64,000 bases of DNA, taken from the NCBI GenBank assembly GCA_964393615.1, contig CAYMUR010000002.1, positions 92,074 through 156,073 on the forward strand, read 5' to 3'. The number at the start of each line of letters is the position of its first letter. Position 1 is the stretch's first letter. Below, piece after piece: positions 11,501-19,458 of this stretch. The notes under the pieces were generated by a model. That model did not search any database. It was not told where the DNA came from and saw only the letters and a list, made by a program, of their open reading frames with translations. Made by a program: the position numbers and the translations under genes. This DNA comes from CAYMUR01 sp964393615. GTDB taxonomy: Bacteria; Planctomycetota; Planctomycetia; Pirellulales; Pirellulaceae.

Positions 11501-14479
11501 CTGGAATTTGTCTACAGCGACGATGAACCTTGGCCCGAGCGTGCGGATGGAATTGGCGCATCGTTGGAATTGATTGCGCCAGCTGATTCGATAGGGGATG
11601 TTTACCGTGAATTCTATAGTTGGCGTGGCAGTACGGAGATGGGAGGTTCTCCCGGCGGCCCCGGTATGGGACCTGTTGGTGTAGTGGTCAACGAAGTCCT
11701 TTCCCGACCGGATGCGTCAGCTAACGATGTGATTGAATTATATAATGCAACAGATTCTGCCATGGATGTTGGAGGATGGTTGTTGAGTGATTCGTCAAAG
11801 CAATTCGACAAGTATGAATTACCTGTTGGAACGATCATCCCAGCTCATGGTTACTTGCTACTAGACGAAAACGATTTTAATGATAGTGGCGATCCGTCAC
11901 GTAATTTTGCACTCAATGGTGCCGATGGTGACGATGTCTGGCTGGTGGAGCCTGCAGCAGACGGCGTACGGCCTAACCGGTTTATTGACGACGTTGTGTT
12001 TGGTGCTACCCCAATGAACGAGTCGCTTGGGCGGTGGCCGAATGCAACGGGTAGGTTTGTGCCTTTGGCTGTCAGTACTTTGGGGGAACCGAACAGTGTT
12101 CCCCGCATTGGACCGGTGGTTATCAGCGAGTTGATGTACAATCCACTTGCCCCTTCAGACGGTTCGGACGCTACCATGTTAGAATTTGTGGAAATTTACA
12201 ACCCAACGGCTAGAGCAATCGATTTAAGTCGGTGGGAAGTTGATGGGATTAACTTTCAGTTTGCTTCCGGTACCAGTCTTGGTCCTGCTGAACTGTTAGT
12301 GTTAGTCCCGTTTGATCCGCTTAATAACGTGGTAGCCACTACGGACTTTGAAAATGTTTATCAAGTCGATATGACTGCCAGCGCAGTACAATATCTCGGA
12401 CCATATGAAGGCCGCCTCGCCAATGAAGGCGAGGGCGTGACGTTGTTCCGTGCTGATACAGGGTGGTTGGACACGTTGTCGCTTTTCGTCGAGGACCAAG
12501 TATTTTACGATGACACCCTACCCTGGCCGCTGGAAGCCGATGGGAGCGGACAGTCTTTGCACCGCCGTCGAGTGGATGCGTGGGGTAATGATCCGGATGC
12601 CTGGATCGGACGATTGGCGAGTCCTGGCCGAATGAGACCACGAGAATTTCATGTTTCACAACCCCTTACAAAGGGCATTGGGGAAATAGGGCATATCAAT
12701 ACGGTTACCCATGAACCTCAAACGGTGACATTGATTCAAAGTTATGCGAATCCGGTAGTGTTTGCACAGTCTGCTTCATTTGTTGGTGCCGATCCAATTA
12801 TCGTACGGGTGAGCAATGTACAATCGAACCAGTTCAATATTCGTGTGGTGGAACCTTCTAACTTGAATGGTTTGCACAACGCACAAGAAGCAGTTAGTTA
12901 CCTGGTCGTCGAGGCAGGTAATCATTTACTGTCAGATGAGACACAGTTGGAGGTGGGCCTGTTAGTGACTAGTGCGACTGTTGGCAAGGTTCTCTCGTCA
13001 CCCATGTGGGAGAACGTGACTTTTGTGGACTCATTTTCTGTACCACCGGTCGTTATCAGTCAAGCACAGACGATCGCAGGGAAGGATTTTCTCTCCACGC
13101 GCCACACCTCTATCACCGAGGACGAGTTTTATGTGGCATTGCAGCAGGAGGAGCAAAGTCCGGAACCCCACATGGCAGAAACCGTTGGTTATTTGGCGAT
13201 AAAGCCAGGCTCGGGGACATGGAATGGAATGTTGTACGAAGCGCAGACGACACCAGCGAATTATGTGGAACTATTTACTCCCCTTGCATTCGACCAACAT
13301 TACACTTCCGAGCCAAATATTATCACGTCATTGGCCAGCTATCATGGCAGTGACAATGCACATTTGCGATATCAGAATTTGACAGCAGCCAGTATTGAAT
13401 TAAAGGTCGAAGAGGATACGACACGCGACACGGAAATTGAACATGTACCTGAAAGCGCGGCCTACTTGGCGGTTGATGGCAGCGGATCGTTGACGGCTCT
13501 CGCGACAACGGTGGGCGATGGTCAAAACCACGAGTTTTTAATCGAAACAGTAGAAACAAGCTCCATTCATGATATAAATGTCACCCTAGAACTGGTTCAC
13601 AGCAGTGTCGAGGATTTGGATATTTTTCTGGAAGCACCTGACAGTACAACGGTGGAATTGTTTTCAGATGTGAACAGCCATAGCAATATCGTCAAGGTGA
13701 TTTTAGACGATGAGGCATTCCAATCGCTCACGGAGACTACGGCACCGCTGTTAGGGCGTTTTCGACCAGAAGGTTCATTGCGAGAATTTGTTGGCAAGCA
13801 CGTGAATGGAATATGGACGTTGCACGTTACAGATGATATGAGTAACGACAAGGAAGGCACACTGATTCGGTGGTCATTGGACATCGAACTGGCGCCTAGT
13901 GTTCTGGGAAATCTAAATTTTGATAGCGAGTTAAATGCGGTAGATATTGACCTTTTGTTTGCGAAACAAAGTTCCGACGATCCCATGTTCGACTTGGATG
14001 GTGACGGGAACGTGGACCGACAAGACGTGAACCATTTAGTACAGGATATTATGGGTAAACGGTTTGGTGATGCTGATTTTGACCAGGACGTGGACATTGT
14101 TGACTTTGGAATTTTGGTCAGTCATTTTGGCACATACAAACCCGGTGTTGCGCCCGGTTGGGGAGATGGAAACTTCGATGGGGACAGGGATGTGGACATA
14201 ATGGACTTTAACCGATTGGTGAATAATTTTTCTCCATTAGGCTATGGTCCCATGGACACTTTGATGGTGGCAAATGCGGTGGCACTGCGGAGCGACTCTC
14301 CGAGCGAGCCAATGCACAAGGTGGTGAAATCCGATAGGTTGTACCAGACCGACATCCGTACACTGCCAGACAACCGTCCGACAAACAGTATGGACGCCGT
14401 CGACGAGGAATTTGTTTTCGTAGACCGGTATTTTAGATCCTCAAGGCGCATGCCATTCAAATGGTTTGAAAAGGAATGA
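5504..14479 (+). CDS. Giant secreted LTD/LamG/CotH/P-domain/dockerin protein
   Basis: A protein of about 2,991 residues, complete. I chose ATG 5504 because the reading then starts MFKNKF and soon gives SLQFQKLEERVVLDS, which resembles the LExR-type N-terminal motif of planctomycete giant secreted proteins; the alternative GTG 5441 adds 21 unconvincing residues. Neither start has a clear ribosome-binding site. Modules by nucleotide: LTD (5620-6090, FNELMYNP), LTD-like (6110-6480), two LamG domains (6706-7380 and 7417-8100, each with FDGDNDYVSPG and FEGLIDDVA), a YINGSEVARS unit (8115-8510), LTD (8510-8890), a possible carbohydrate-binding unit (8890-9400), an Ig-like unit (9420-9750), CotH-like (9760-10870, FFWDCDLCNF), three LTDs (11150-12620), paired unrecognised domains (12650-13480), P domain (13500-13900), dockerin-like repeats (13900-14250), and a tail with FVDRYFRSSR. 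No classical signal peptide is visible. It lies 167 nt after its paralogue and may be co-transcribed. Export and surface attachment are inferred. Confidence 0.92.
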   Translation: MFKNKFMVPSTTNLKPLAGHDWRRRSLQFQKLEERVVLDSTVVFNELMYNPAGNSDDMLEWVELHNQLSVNMDISDWKLEGGIQYIFPDETVVEGHSYLVIAVDPLALTMDTGYDRALGPYDGRLNNSGDALRLVNNDGRLMDTLQFDDGGEWPVASDGSGATLMKIDEQTASTVSLNWTFSPQVGGSPGVENIVDIDSVSPVHLLSMNEMGSSTASEFWVELQNDADVAIDVTGFELTATGESGGTYVFPAETIPAGSFLVVTNQELGFRPSNGEKLFFYSPHQEQIVDGRLVSEQLRGRYEPFGDQWLYPEVATPGTANSFALHDEIVINEVMFHPFDFRTDAVTSQRVRTGMSATALVPDDATLETAWRGGNEPFNDSAWRTGTTGVGYDSIQIGVAPITHWTFDTLIEEGTVVPDEQGNYAATVSGATITSGGGGRFGEALSFDGDNDYVSPGVVAELVNPSVFSLSLWFQRSKDHADELEATNHSVNNVLIAQASSEANDNLEIGTENEYLEVYLDTEEMGGPIPPVREAVSIQNNQWHHLVLVYDSSALYELALYVDGRLVAAYEEWGGLVTDSFSAPFTIGLSRPADNTWGDFEGLIDDVAIWDVALDRNHVAALFGGVPPSLFVRSVDLPIAYWAFDELREDSSIAPDEMGKYDGAVSGAVITAGGQGRFGEALFFDGDNDYVSPGIVEEFVSPAAFSASLWFRREKNHVDELSMTNHAVNNVLLAQSSDGSNDNLEIGSENEFLEVYLDSEELGGPVSPIREPAAIQNGVWHHLVMTYNSDTSDDPFETKLYLDGSLVTQLEEWGGPVNDSGISPLSIGLARPDESETGDFEGLIDDVALWDTALDASHVSALFAGTSPLRLNNYSQQIGLNVLSDASMVEESTSVYVRLPFEVEQPDTVVSLSLNMQFNDAFVAYINGSEVARSNVSGDPSWNTSALSSRSTRDALHAVEFPIENRPGLLHRGNNMLAIHGMKHDANRGAFLLLPELDVTVQPRSLPEWLELYNTSSSEVDLTGWSLEGGIDYVFPAGTVILPDSYLVVAKDADMMTQVDPRIDAIGSFSGSLDNRDDRIVLTDANKNPVDEVHYYDGGRWPELADGGGSSLELQNPLADNSKAEVWAASAESEKSGWIRYTVRRVSSQDVAGATAMFNEFIFGLLDSGEFLIDDIMVVQDPDGEPHQLIQNGTFEKDVLGGSPETWRLIGNHRGTVVVDPQIPHNKVLHVIAAGAQAYVHDHAETTFVNNQQIVSGAVYEISFRAKWLAGNSQLNSRLYFNRISTTVVLDVPQLTGTPGTQNSTYQANVGPTFDSFGHFPIIPLRHQDVTVSVRAEDPDGVDVVTLWWNERGSDWRTVVMQLGKDGVYRGTIPRHNPNSEIQFYVEGQDTLGVKSSYPAAGADSRALYQVHNGSGASTGIDEFRIIMLPAEKQLLMADVNRMSNHFLPMTLVHNEQAFYDVSVRLVGSRWIRPNSGYKVRFHPDHALYGVHESVRFDLNGLAEIVMKQMVNRAGGTKSSMYDDIAFLRSPNSGHTHTVLVNLARYESLFLDEQFVNGAEGTKFELDDVTLPTNPRGGIEGLKTGTEVVTSADIGVSSATVQALGDDPEFYRGHLLIKSQRAKDDYDSIVALAQAIHKSGDELFEATNEIMDVDLWMRHYAQQSYLGNWDTYGFSRPKNLRIYFRPQDGKAIPFFWDCDLCNFTEPLFKYTEPTSRLDEIRDLPANIRLFWGHMLDLIQRSFNEEYVSVWAAHYGLLANQETHGGDENFMEIASSTRFRSNQALAQINSSIPQVPFKIMTNDGASIQLDQSTAILEGTGWINVRQIRLAATTAALDVEWTDRTTWKVSIPVAFGENEIVLEAFDYQNRIIGSETIHIHTTANNPIEDSLRIVEINYNPYEPTADELDVDPTLDNDDFEFIEIANAGDAVVSLQDVRLVGGVQFAFPVVQLQPGQRGVVVKDMNAFSLRYGSVENILGQYEGSLSNGGEGLTLVLGTKPVLEFVYSDDEPWPERADGIGASLELIAPADSIGDVYREFYSWRGSTEMGGSPGGPGMGPVGVVVNEVLSRPDASANDVIELYNATDSAMDVGGWLLSDSSKQFDKYELPVGTIIPAHGYLLLDENDFNDSGDPSRNFALNGADGDDVWLVEPAADGVRPNRFIDDVVFGATPMNESLGRWPNATGRFVPLAVSTLGEPNSVPRIGPVVISELMYNPLAPSDGSDATMLEFVEIYNPTARAIDLSRWEVDGINFQFASGTSLGPAELLVLVPFDPLNNVVATTDFENVYQVDMTASAVQYLGPYEGRLANEGEGVTLFRADTGWLDTLSLFVEDQVFYDDTLPWPLEADGSGQSLHRRRVDAWGNDPDAWIGRLASPGRMRPREFHVSQPLTKGIGEIGHINTVTHEPQTVTLIQSYANPVVFAQSASFVGADPIIVRVSNVQSNQFNIRVVEPSNLNGLHNAQEAVSYLVVEAGNHLLSDETQLEVGLLVTSATVGKVLSSPMWENVTFVDSFSVPPVVISQAQTIAGKDFLSTRHTSITEDEFYVALQQEEQSPEPHMAETVGYLAIKPGSGTWNGMLYEAQTTPANYVELFTPLAFDQHYTSEPNIITSLASYHGSDNAHLRYQNLTAASIELKVEEDTTRDTEIEHVPESAAYLAVDGSGSLTALATTVGDGQNHEFLIETVETSSIHDINVTLELVHSSVEDLDIFLEAPDSTTVELFSDVNSHSNIVKVILDDEAFQSLTETTAPLLGRFRPEGSLREFVGKHVNGIWTLHVTDDMSNDKEGTLIRWSLDIELAPSVLGNLNFDSELNAVDIDLLFAKQSSDDPMFDLDGDGNVDRQDVNHLVQDIMGKRFGDADFDQDVDIVDFGILVSHFGTYKPGVAPGWGDGNFDGDRDVDIMDFNRLVNNFSPLGYGPMDTLMVANAVALRSDSPSEPMHKVVKSDRLYQTDIRTLPDNRPTNSMDAVDEEFVFVDRYFRSSRRMPFKWFEKE

Positions 14480-14727
14480 TAAATTCAGGATGTCGATGAA
14501 ACGATGTATCACACACAAGAGAAGGAAGATCGTCATGACCGGACGTCCTGCTGGGAGTCTATGATAGCGGATAGGTCTCTTATATTTGATCTTATTACAG
14601 TGTTCGGTTGCCCGGTCACGTGGATACTCAGTCAATGTCCAGTGAATCTGTTTGTTGTGGCAAGTTGAATTGAACGTTGGCTGGTGTGATAATAATCACT
14701 TCGACGGTGAGCTAAGGAAAATATTTG

Positions 14728-17673
14728 ATGTTGCACTTTTCATTTAATCGATCTGTCTTCTTACAGAGGATGTGTTTTCTTGGCCTGTTACTATTGGGGA
14801 CTATCTTGATTCAAAGTAGTAATGGTCAGGAAGCGGAACAGGTGCACAGTCCACTTTCTCCAGAAGCATCGCTAGAACACATTCTCGTGTCTCCCGGATT
14901 ACGTGTGGAGATTGTGGCACATGAACCGCAAGTCGTGGATCCGGTTGCAATGCGTTTTGATGAAGATGGCCGTCTATGGGTTGTTGAAATGCGTGATTAT
15001 CCACGTGGACCACAAGAGGGTGAACGTCCCCGATCCCGAGTCTCGATTTTGAGAGACGAGGACACAGATGGTTATTTCGAAACAGCAACCGTTTTTGCTG
15101 ACCATTTGTTGTTTGCTACGGGGATTCAGCCTTGGCAAGGTGGAGTCTTTGTGACTTTGGCAGGCCAAGTTGCCTACATGAAGGACACGACGGGTGACGA
15201 CCGTGCGGACTTGGTGGAAACCTGGTATACCGGATTTGCTGAGGCCAACCCTCAATTAAGGGCCAATCATCCTCGATGGGGATTGGACAATCACATATAC
15301 ATTGCCAATGGTTTACGAGGAGGAGCCATTGCCGATGCCCAACGACCGAACCAGGAGCCTGTATCAATCAATGGTATGGATTTTCGCTTTGATCCGCGAA
15401 CACGAAAGTTTGCCGCCATTTCAGGTGCAGGCCAGTTTGGGATGACTTTCGATGACTATGGCAACCGGTTTGTTTGTAGTAATCGCAATCCGGTGATGCA
15501 TATTGTGATGGAAAATCGATACCTCGAAAAAAATCCTCACGTGACAGTTCCATCGTTAAGGCACGATGTTGCCAGCGCCGGAGCCGCGTCTCGTATTTAT
15601 CCCATTGCGCGTTCTTGGACCACCTCCAATCTACATGGCGGACAGTTTACAGCGGCCTGTGGTGTCGAAGTGTATCGCGGTGGTGTGTTACCTCCAGAAT
15701 TCTACGGGAATGTTTTTACTTGTGATCCAACAGGCCATCTGGTGCATTGTGAACGGATGCAGCCACACGGTGTCACCTTTACTTCACAACCCGCACGTGA
15801 AGGTGTCGAATTTTTTGCCTCCCGTGACGAATGGTGTACTCCTGTGAATCTGGAAGTCGGTCCGGACGGGGCGTTGTATGTGGTTGATATTTATCGTGCG
15901 GTCATTGAACACCCGCAATGGATGCCGGTTGAGTTACGCGACCGGACCGACTTATACGAAGGAAACGATCGAGGGCGCATTTACCGAATCGTACCGACAA
16001 GTAGCGACAGCATTCAGCCAGCCCCTCAGCTTTCCACTGCTTCCAGTACATCACTTGTCGAAAATCTGTCTCATTCCAATGCTTGGTGGCGGGAGACTTC
16101 GGCTAGATTGCTAGTCGAACGCAATGACAAAACAATGGGCCAGCGGCTACATCGCATGGTACAAGGACATGCATTACCCGTGGCCAGGATTCACGCATTA
16201 TGGGTTCTGAGCGGCTTGGAGCTGGTTACCGATGAGCTACTCCAAATTGCATTAGAAGATCAGGATCCACGTGTTATCGAACAAGCAATTGCTTTGGCGG
16301 AGGGCCGGCTCGATCAATCGGACCGGCTACGTGACCAAGTAAGACAATTGGGCCATTACAAGGATCCGCGGGTTCGTTACCGGGCTACGTTAGCGATGGC
16401 ACCTTGCGAGATTGTTCTCCGTGAACACAGCGACCAATGGGAATTGTGGGCTGTGTTGATTGCGGCTGGAAATCATGCAGGAGATATTCTAGAAAACTGG
16501 CTGGTGGGACAGGATAACATTCCTCCAAACTCAGCTGTCCAGGTGTCAGATCCTCGACGCTGGATCACGGAGTTGGCTGGTTTGGCGGCCGTATCGAATG
16601 AGGAACAGCAGTTACGGGCGGTGAAGGCTTTACTGGCGGGAGACAAGTTTCGTCGCGCAGGTTTGGCCAGATTGTTTGCCGAAGCGGCTCGACGTGGCAC
16701 GTCACTGGAGGTGATTCGGGACGGCTTGCCGGAGAAACAACAAGCCGAATTGAACCACCTGTTGGATCAAGCCAGGAAGCTGGCATTGTCGCAGACTGAA
16801 ATGGAAGAAACACGAGTCGATGCAATTGACTTGCTGGTATTTCACTCCGATGCAGGTCAGGTCCTGGCACGTCTTTCACAGGATGAATCTTCGACGGCTG
16901 TTCGATTAGCTGCTATCGATGCGTTGGCAACACGAACTGATTTGGAACCGTGGCGAGAAATATTGAGTCGGTTTCCTCTTGAATTACCGGCAGTACGCCG
17001 TCGCATGTTGGACGCTACTTTACTCCGCCCAGAGCGAGCTTTACTGTTGCTTGATGAAATTGAGGCAGGACGGATTCGTCATACCGAGTTGGAACAGGGA
17101 CGGATAAACCTCTTGCTTCAGTATGGTAATGTGCAGGTCAAGGATCGTGCACAAAAACTGCTGGCTAATATTGTGACAACCGATCGTCAGGCAGTGCTGG
17201 CGGACTACCAAGCCGTATTAACGATGGATTCCGATCCGCAACGTGGTCGACAAGTATTTAGCAAACAATGCGCTACGTGTCATCGGATTGACAATATAGG
17301 GGTGGACGTGGCGCCAGATATTTCGGATTCCCGTACGAAGACAGCAGAACAGTATTTGGTTGATATCATTCAGCCAAATCGGGCGATTGATGCCAACTAT
17401 GTGAATTACACCTTATATACTGAGGATGGCCAAATTGTGAGTGGTATCGTGGCGACGGAGACATCCACTTTCGTGACATTGAAGCAAGCCGGAGGAAAAA
17501 CGGCGACCTTCCGGCGTGAGGAGATCGAGCAGTTACGGTCTAATGGTGTATCTCTCATGCCAGAGGGTTTAGAAAAGCAAATTTCACACCAGCAGATGGC
17601 CGACTTGATTGCCTTCATTAAAAACTGGCGTTACCTTGATGGCCGTACGCCGCTTTCTAATACTGATCAGTAA
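14728..17673 (+). CDS. PVC-type membrane-bound dehydrogenase / cytochrome c with HEAT-like repeats
   Basis: 981 residues from ATG 14728, which has an AAGGA ribosome-binding site at 14714-14718; the in-frame TTG 14725 is less likely. A signal peptide is visible (basic start, then FLGLLLLGTILIQ, cleavage near SNGQ). The first half is a beta-propeller-like dehydrogenase domain (FDEDGRLWVVEMRDYP, GPDGALYVVDIYR) of the Pirellula/Verrucomicrobium type. The middle is alpha-helical and HEAT-like. The C-terminal part is the Pirellula-type haem-binding domain with one CxxCH site (CATCH, nt 17269-17283, residue about 848) and a following LMPEGL segment that may supply the axial Met. Such proteins are predicted periplasmic oxidoreductases acting on sugars or alcohols; the substrate cannot be read from the sequence. 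It stands alone between the giant paralogues and a convergent methyltransferase gene. Confidence 0.9.
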   Translation: MLHFSFNRSVFLQRMCFLGLLLLGTILIQSSNGQEAEQVHSPLSPEASLEHILVSPGLRVEIVAHEPQVVDPVAMRFDEDGRLWVVEMRDYPRGPQEGERPRSRVSILRDEDTDGYFETATVFADHLLFATGIQPWQGGVFVTLAGQVAYMKDTTGDDRADLVETWYTGFAEANPQLRANHPRWGLDNHIYIANGLRGGAIADAQRPNQEPVSINGMDFRFDPRTRKFAAISGAGQFGMTFDDYGNRFVCSNRNPVMHIVMENRYLEKNPHVTVPSLRHDVASAGAASRIYPIARSWTTSNLHGGQFTAACGVEVYRGGVLPPEFYGNVFTCDPTGHLVHCERMQPHGVTFTSQPAREGVEFFASRDEWCTPVNLEVGPDGALYVVDIYRAVIEHPQWMPVELRDRTDLYEGNDRGRIYRIVPTSSDSIQPAPQLSTASSTSLVENLSHSNAWWRETSARLLVERNDKTMGQRLHRMVQGHALPVARIHALWVLSGLELVTDELLQIALEDQDPRVIEQAIALAEGRLDQSDRLRDQVRQLGHYKDPRVRYRATLAMAPCEIVLREHSDQWELWAVLIAAGNHAGDILENWLVGQDNIPPNSAVQVSDPRRWITELAGLAAVSNEEQQLRAVKALLAGDKFRRAGLARLFAEAARRGTSLEVIRDGLPEKQQAELNHLLDQARKLALSQTEMEETRVDAIDLLVFHSDAGQVLARLSQDESSTAVRLAAIDALATRTDLEPWREILSRFPLELPAVRRRMLDATLLRPERALLLLDEIEAGRIRHTELEQGRINLLLQYGNVQVKDRAQKLLANIVTTDRQAVLADYQAVLTMDSDPQRGRQVFSKQCATCHRIDNIGVDVAPDISDSRTKTAEQYLVDIIQPNRAIDANYVNYTLYTEDGQIVSGIVATETSTFVTLKQAGGKTATFRREEIEQLRSNGVSLMPEGLEKQISHQQMADLIAFIKNWRYLDGRTPLSNTDQ

Positions 17674-17751
17674 TTTGAATCAAGCGAGAATGAAAGTAGA
17701 ATGTTGCTCGGAGTACGGCCCGTTATTTTGTCGATGAGAGAACATGAGTCT

Positions 17752-19458
17752 TCATGCTATACCACTGTCAATCGTAGCCTGTGTGGCAGCGCAACTTTCC
17801 GGCAGCAGCAAGTTGGAATTGAATAACGGATTCGTGCGTTGTATGAGGATGGATTGTAGGCCATGTTGCCTTGCCGGTTCATCCGTCATGATACACTTAA
17901 TTGTCTGCGGTTCGAGGTCCAGCCAGCTTTCGTTGTGAAGCATTTGCTCAACACGTTTGCTGACATTCAGTGTTTCCCCGACGTAAAGCGTCTGCTGTTG
18001 ATTGCCAACGATGTAGACTCCTGGTTTGGCGTATTTTGTTGAAATGCGTTCGCTGAGTGGTACGGCACGAGGCAGTCTCCGGTGGAGCCAGTCTGGAAAA
18101 TGATTCAATGCAAGCGTTTTGGCATTGCGGGCCCTCTTGCGGATTGATAACGCTGACCAACGGTACTCAAATGGACTGAAACCGGGAGCGTATTGTGCTG
18201 CAAATTGGTCGAACTGGGTGGCCAAAACCGGTGAACAGAAGATTTCATCAATCGACATTCCGACATCCAGACTAAGCAAATGCATAGCGACTTCGCTTGC
18301 GGCTAAGTATGGGTCCAAATCGGAAAATTTCAGTCGTTTTCCGCTGCGTTGTGTTTTGGGAAGCTTCCCAGATTTTCGAGTTCTCAATAACAGGCGGTTC
18401 CAGGTTGCCGCATCTCCTGGGATCGCCTTGTCGTGACAGGCGGTAACGAATTGTTTGTTTAATTCAGGGTCACACAAAATGACATCCGTTGATTGACCTT
18501 GGCTAGTATGGACGTACGCAGCGATAATCTGTTTTTCCGTGTCTTTGTCCAGACGAGGCACTGGTCGGCCATTACGGAGTCGAAGTTTTCGCTTACCGCG
18601 TGCCGTGGATGGTGCACTTTGCAGAGGATTGGCAGGACCGTCTAGTGAATCACCGACCCGGCATTTATTCAAGCGCGCATTGATGTTTGCTACATAGTCT
18701 TCTGATAATTCCAAACCCAACCATTGCCTGCCAAGCTTTTTGGCGACGGCCAAGGTGGTGCCACTTCCCGCAAAAGGATCTAGGACTAAATCGCTAGGAT
18801 GGCTCGAGACGCGAATAATTCTTCCCAACAGTTGTTCGGGCATCTGGCAACCATGAAAACCTTCACGCTCCTTGAACGTCCCTGCAACCCGTGCAAAGTA
18901 CCACGTGTCGTGCATCGGATCGAACCCATGAGACGGGGCATCCTGTGGCCGCAGGATCCAGGTATTGTCAGGAAGTCGGCCTTTGGAGTTGGCCCGGTTG
19001 TCTGCATAGACCAGTTGCCGGGCGGACAAGACACGGACGGCCGGATTGTCACGGTTAAATGTGAAACAAGAAGGATCCTTGACAAAATGGAAAAGGTGGG
19101 TGTGTGAGCGACTGAAACCCTGGACACAGTTTACGCCAAAAGTGTAGTACCAGACGACCCAACTGCGACAATGGAAGCCGATGTCGTCCTCGGCGATTAC
19201 CTTCAACTGTGCTGCGTACTCGTCACCAATGGCTAACCAGAATGTGCCAGTCTGTGAGAGTGCTTTGTGCACTGCCGAAATCCATGTACGCGTCCATTTA
19301 AGATATTCGTCTCGAGAACGGTGGTCATCGTACACGTCGTACTCGTATCCAATATTGAAAGGCGGATCAGCAAAAACTAAGTCCACGCTACCGGGTCGAA
19401 TCTCCGTTAGCTTTTGGATACAGTCGCCTTGATAGATGTGATTGGCAGGCAGCGTCAC
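17752..19458 (-). CDS. DNA methyltransferase (beta class, N4-cytosine/N6-adenine) fused to GIY-YIG domain
   Basis: 568 residues from GTG 19458, supported by a strong GGGAGG ribosome-binding site about 9 nt upstream (plus-strand cctccc, 19469-19474). The N-terminal half is an amino-methyltransferase: catalytic motif IV DPPF at residues 31-34, and SAM-binding motif I DPFAGSGTT at 227-235. The order IV then I marks the beta class. The middle (270-475) is unassigned and basic; it may recognise DNA. The C-terminus carries a GIY-YIG nuclease fold: GVYIV (480-484), YVGET (492-496), and an Arg at 502 in the expected place. Against UvrC-type domains, the metal-binding Glu that precedes L-I-K-x3-P-x-Y-N appears to be Gln535 (LQSILIQRTNPLFN), so nuclease activity is doubtful. 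No separate restriction gene is adjacent. It could be an orphan methylase with a DNA-binding GIY-YIG domain or the remains of a fused restriction-modification enzyme. Confidence 0.88.
   Translation of the reverse strand: MTLPANHIYQGDCIQKLTEIRPGSVDLVFADPPFNIGYEYDVYDDHRSRDEYLKWTRTWISAVHKALSQTGTFWLAIGDEYAAQLKVIAEDDIGFHCRSWVVWYYTFGVNCVQGFSRSHTHLFHFVKDPSCFTFNRDNPAVRVLSARQLVYADNRANSKGRLPDNTWILRPQDAPSHGFDPMHDTWYFARVAGTFKEREGFHGCQMPEQLLGRIIRVSSHPSDLVLDPFAGSGTTLAVAKKLGRQWLGLELSEDYVANINARLNKCRVGDSLDGPANPLQSAPSTARGKRKLRLRNGRPVPRLDKDTEKQIIAAYVHTSQGQSTDVILCDPELNKQFVTACHDKAIPGDAATWNRLLLRTRKSGKLPKTQRSGKRLKFSDLDPYLAASEVAMHLLSLDVGMSIDEIFCSPVLATQFDQFAAQYAPGFSPFEYRWSALSIRKRARNAKTLALNHFPDWLHRRLPRAVPLSERISTKYAKPGVYIVGNQQQTLYVGETLNVSKRVEQMLHNESWLDLEPQTIKCIMTDEPARQHGLQSILIQRTNPLFNSNLLLPESCAATQATIDSGIA

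Noticed and set aside
13597..14097. Minus-strand open frame of 166 codons inside the second giant gene
   Set aside because: Antisense to dockerin and P-domain coding sequence, rich in Ser, with no recognisable domain; a shadow of the real gene.
17752..19458. A complete active restriction-modification enzyme in one gene
   Set aside because: The GIY-YIG metal Glu seems to be Gln, and no restriction partner is seen; activity cannot be claimed.
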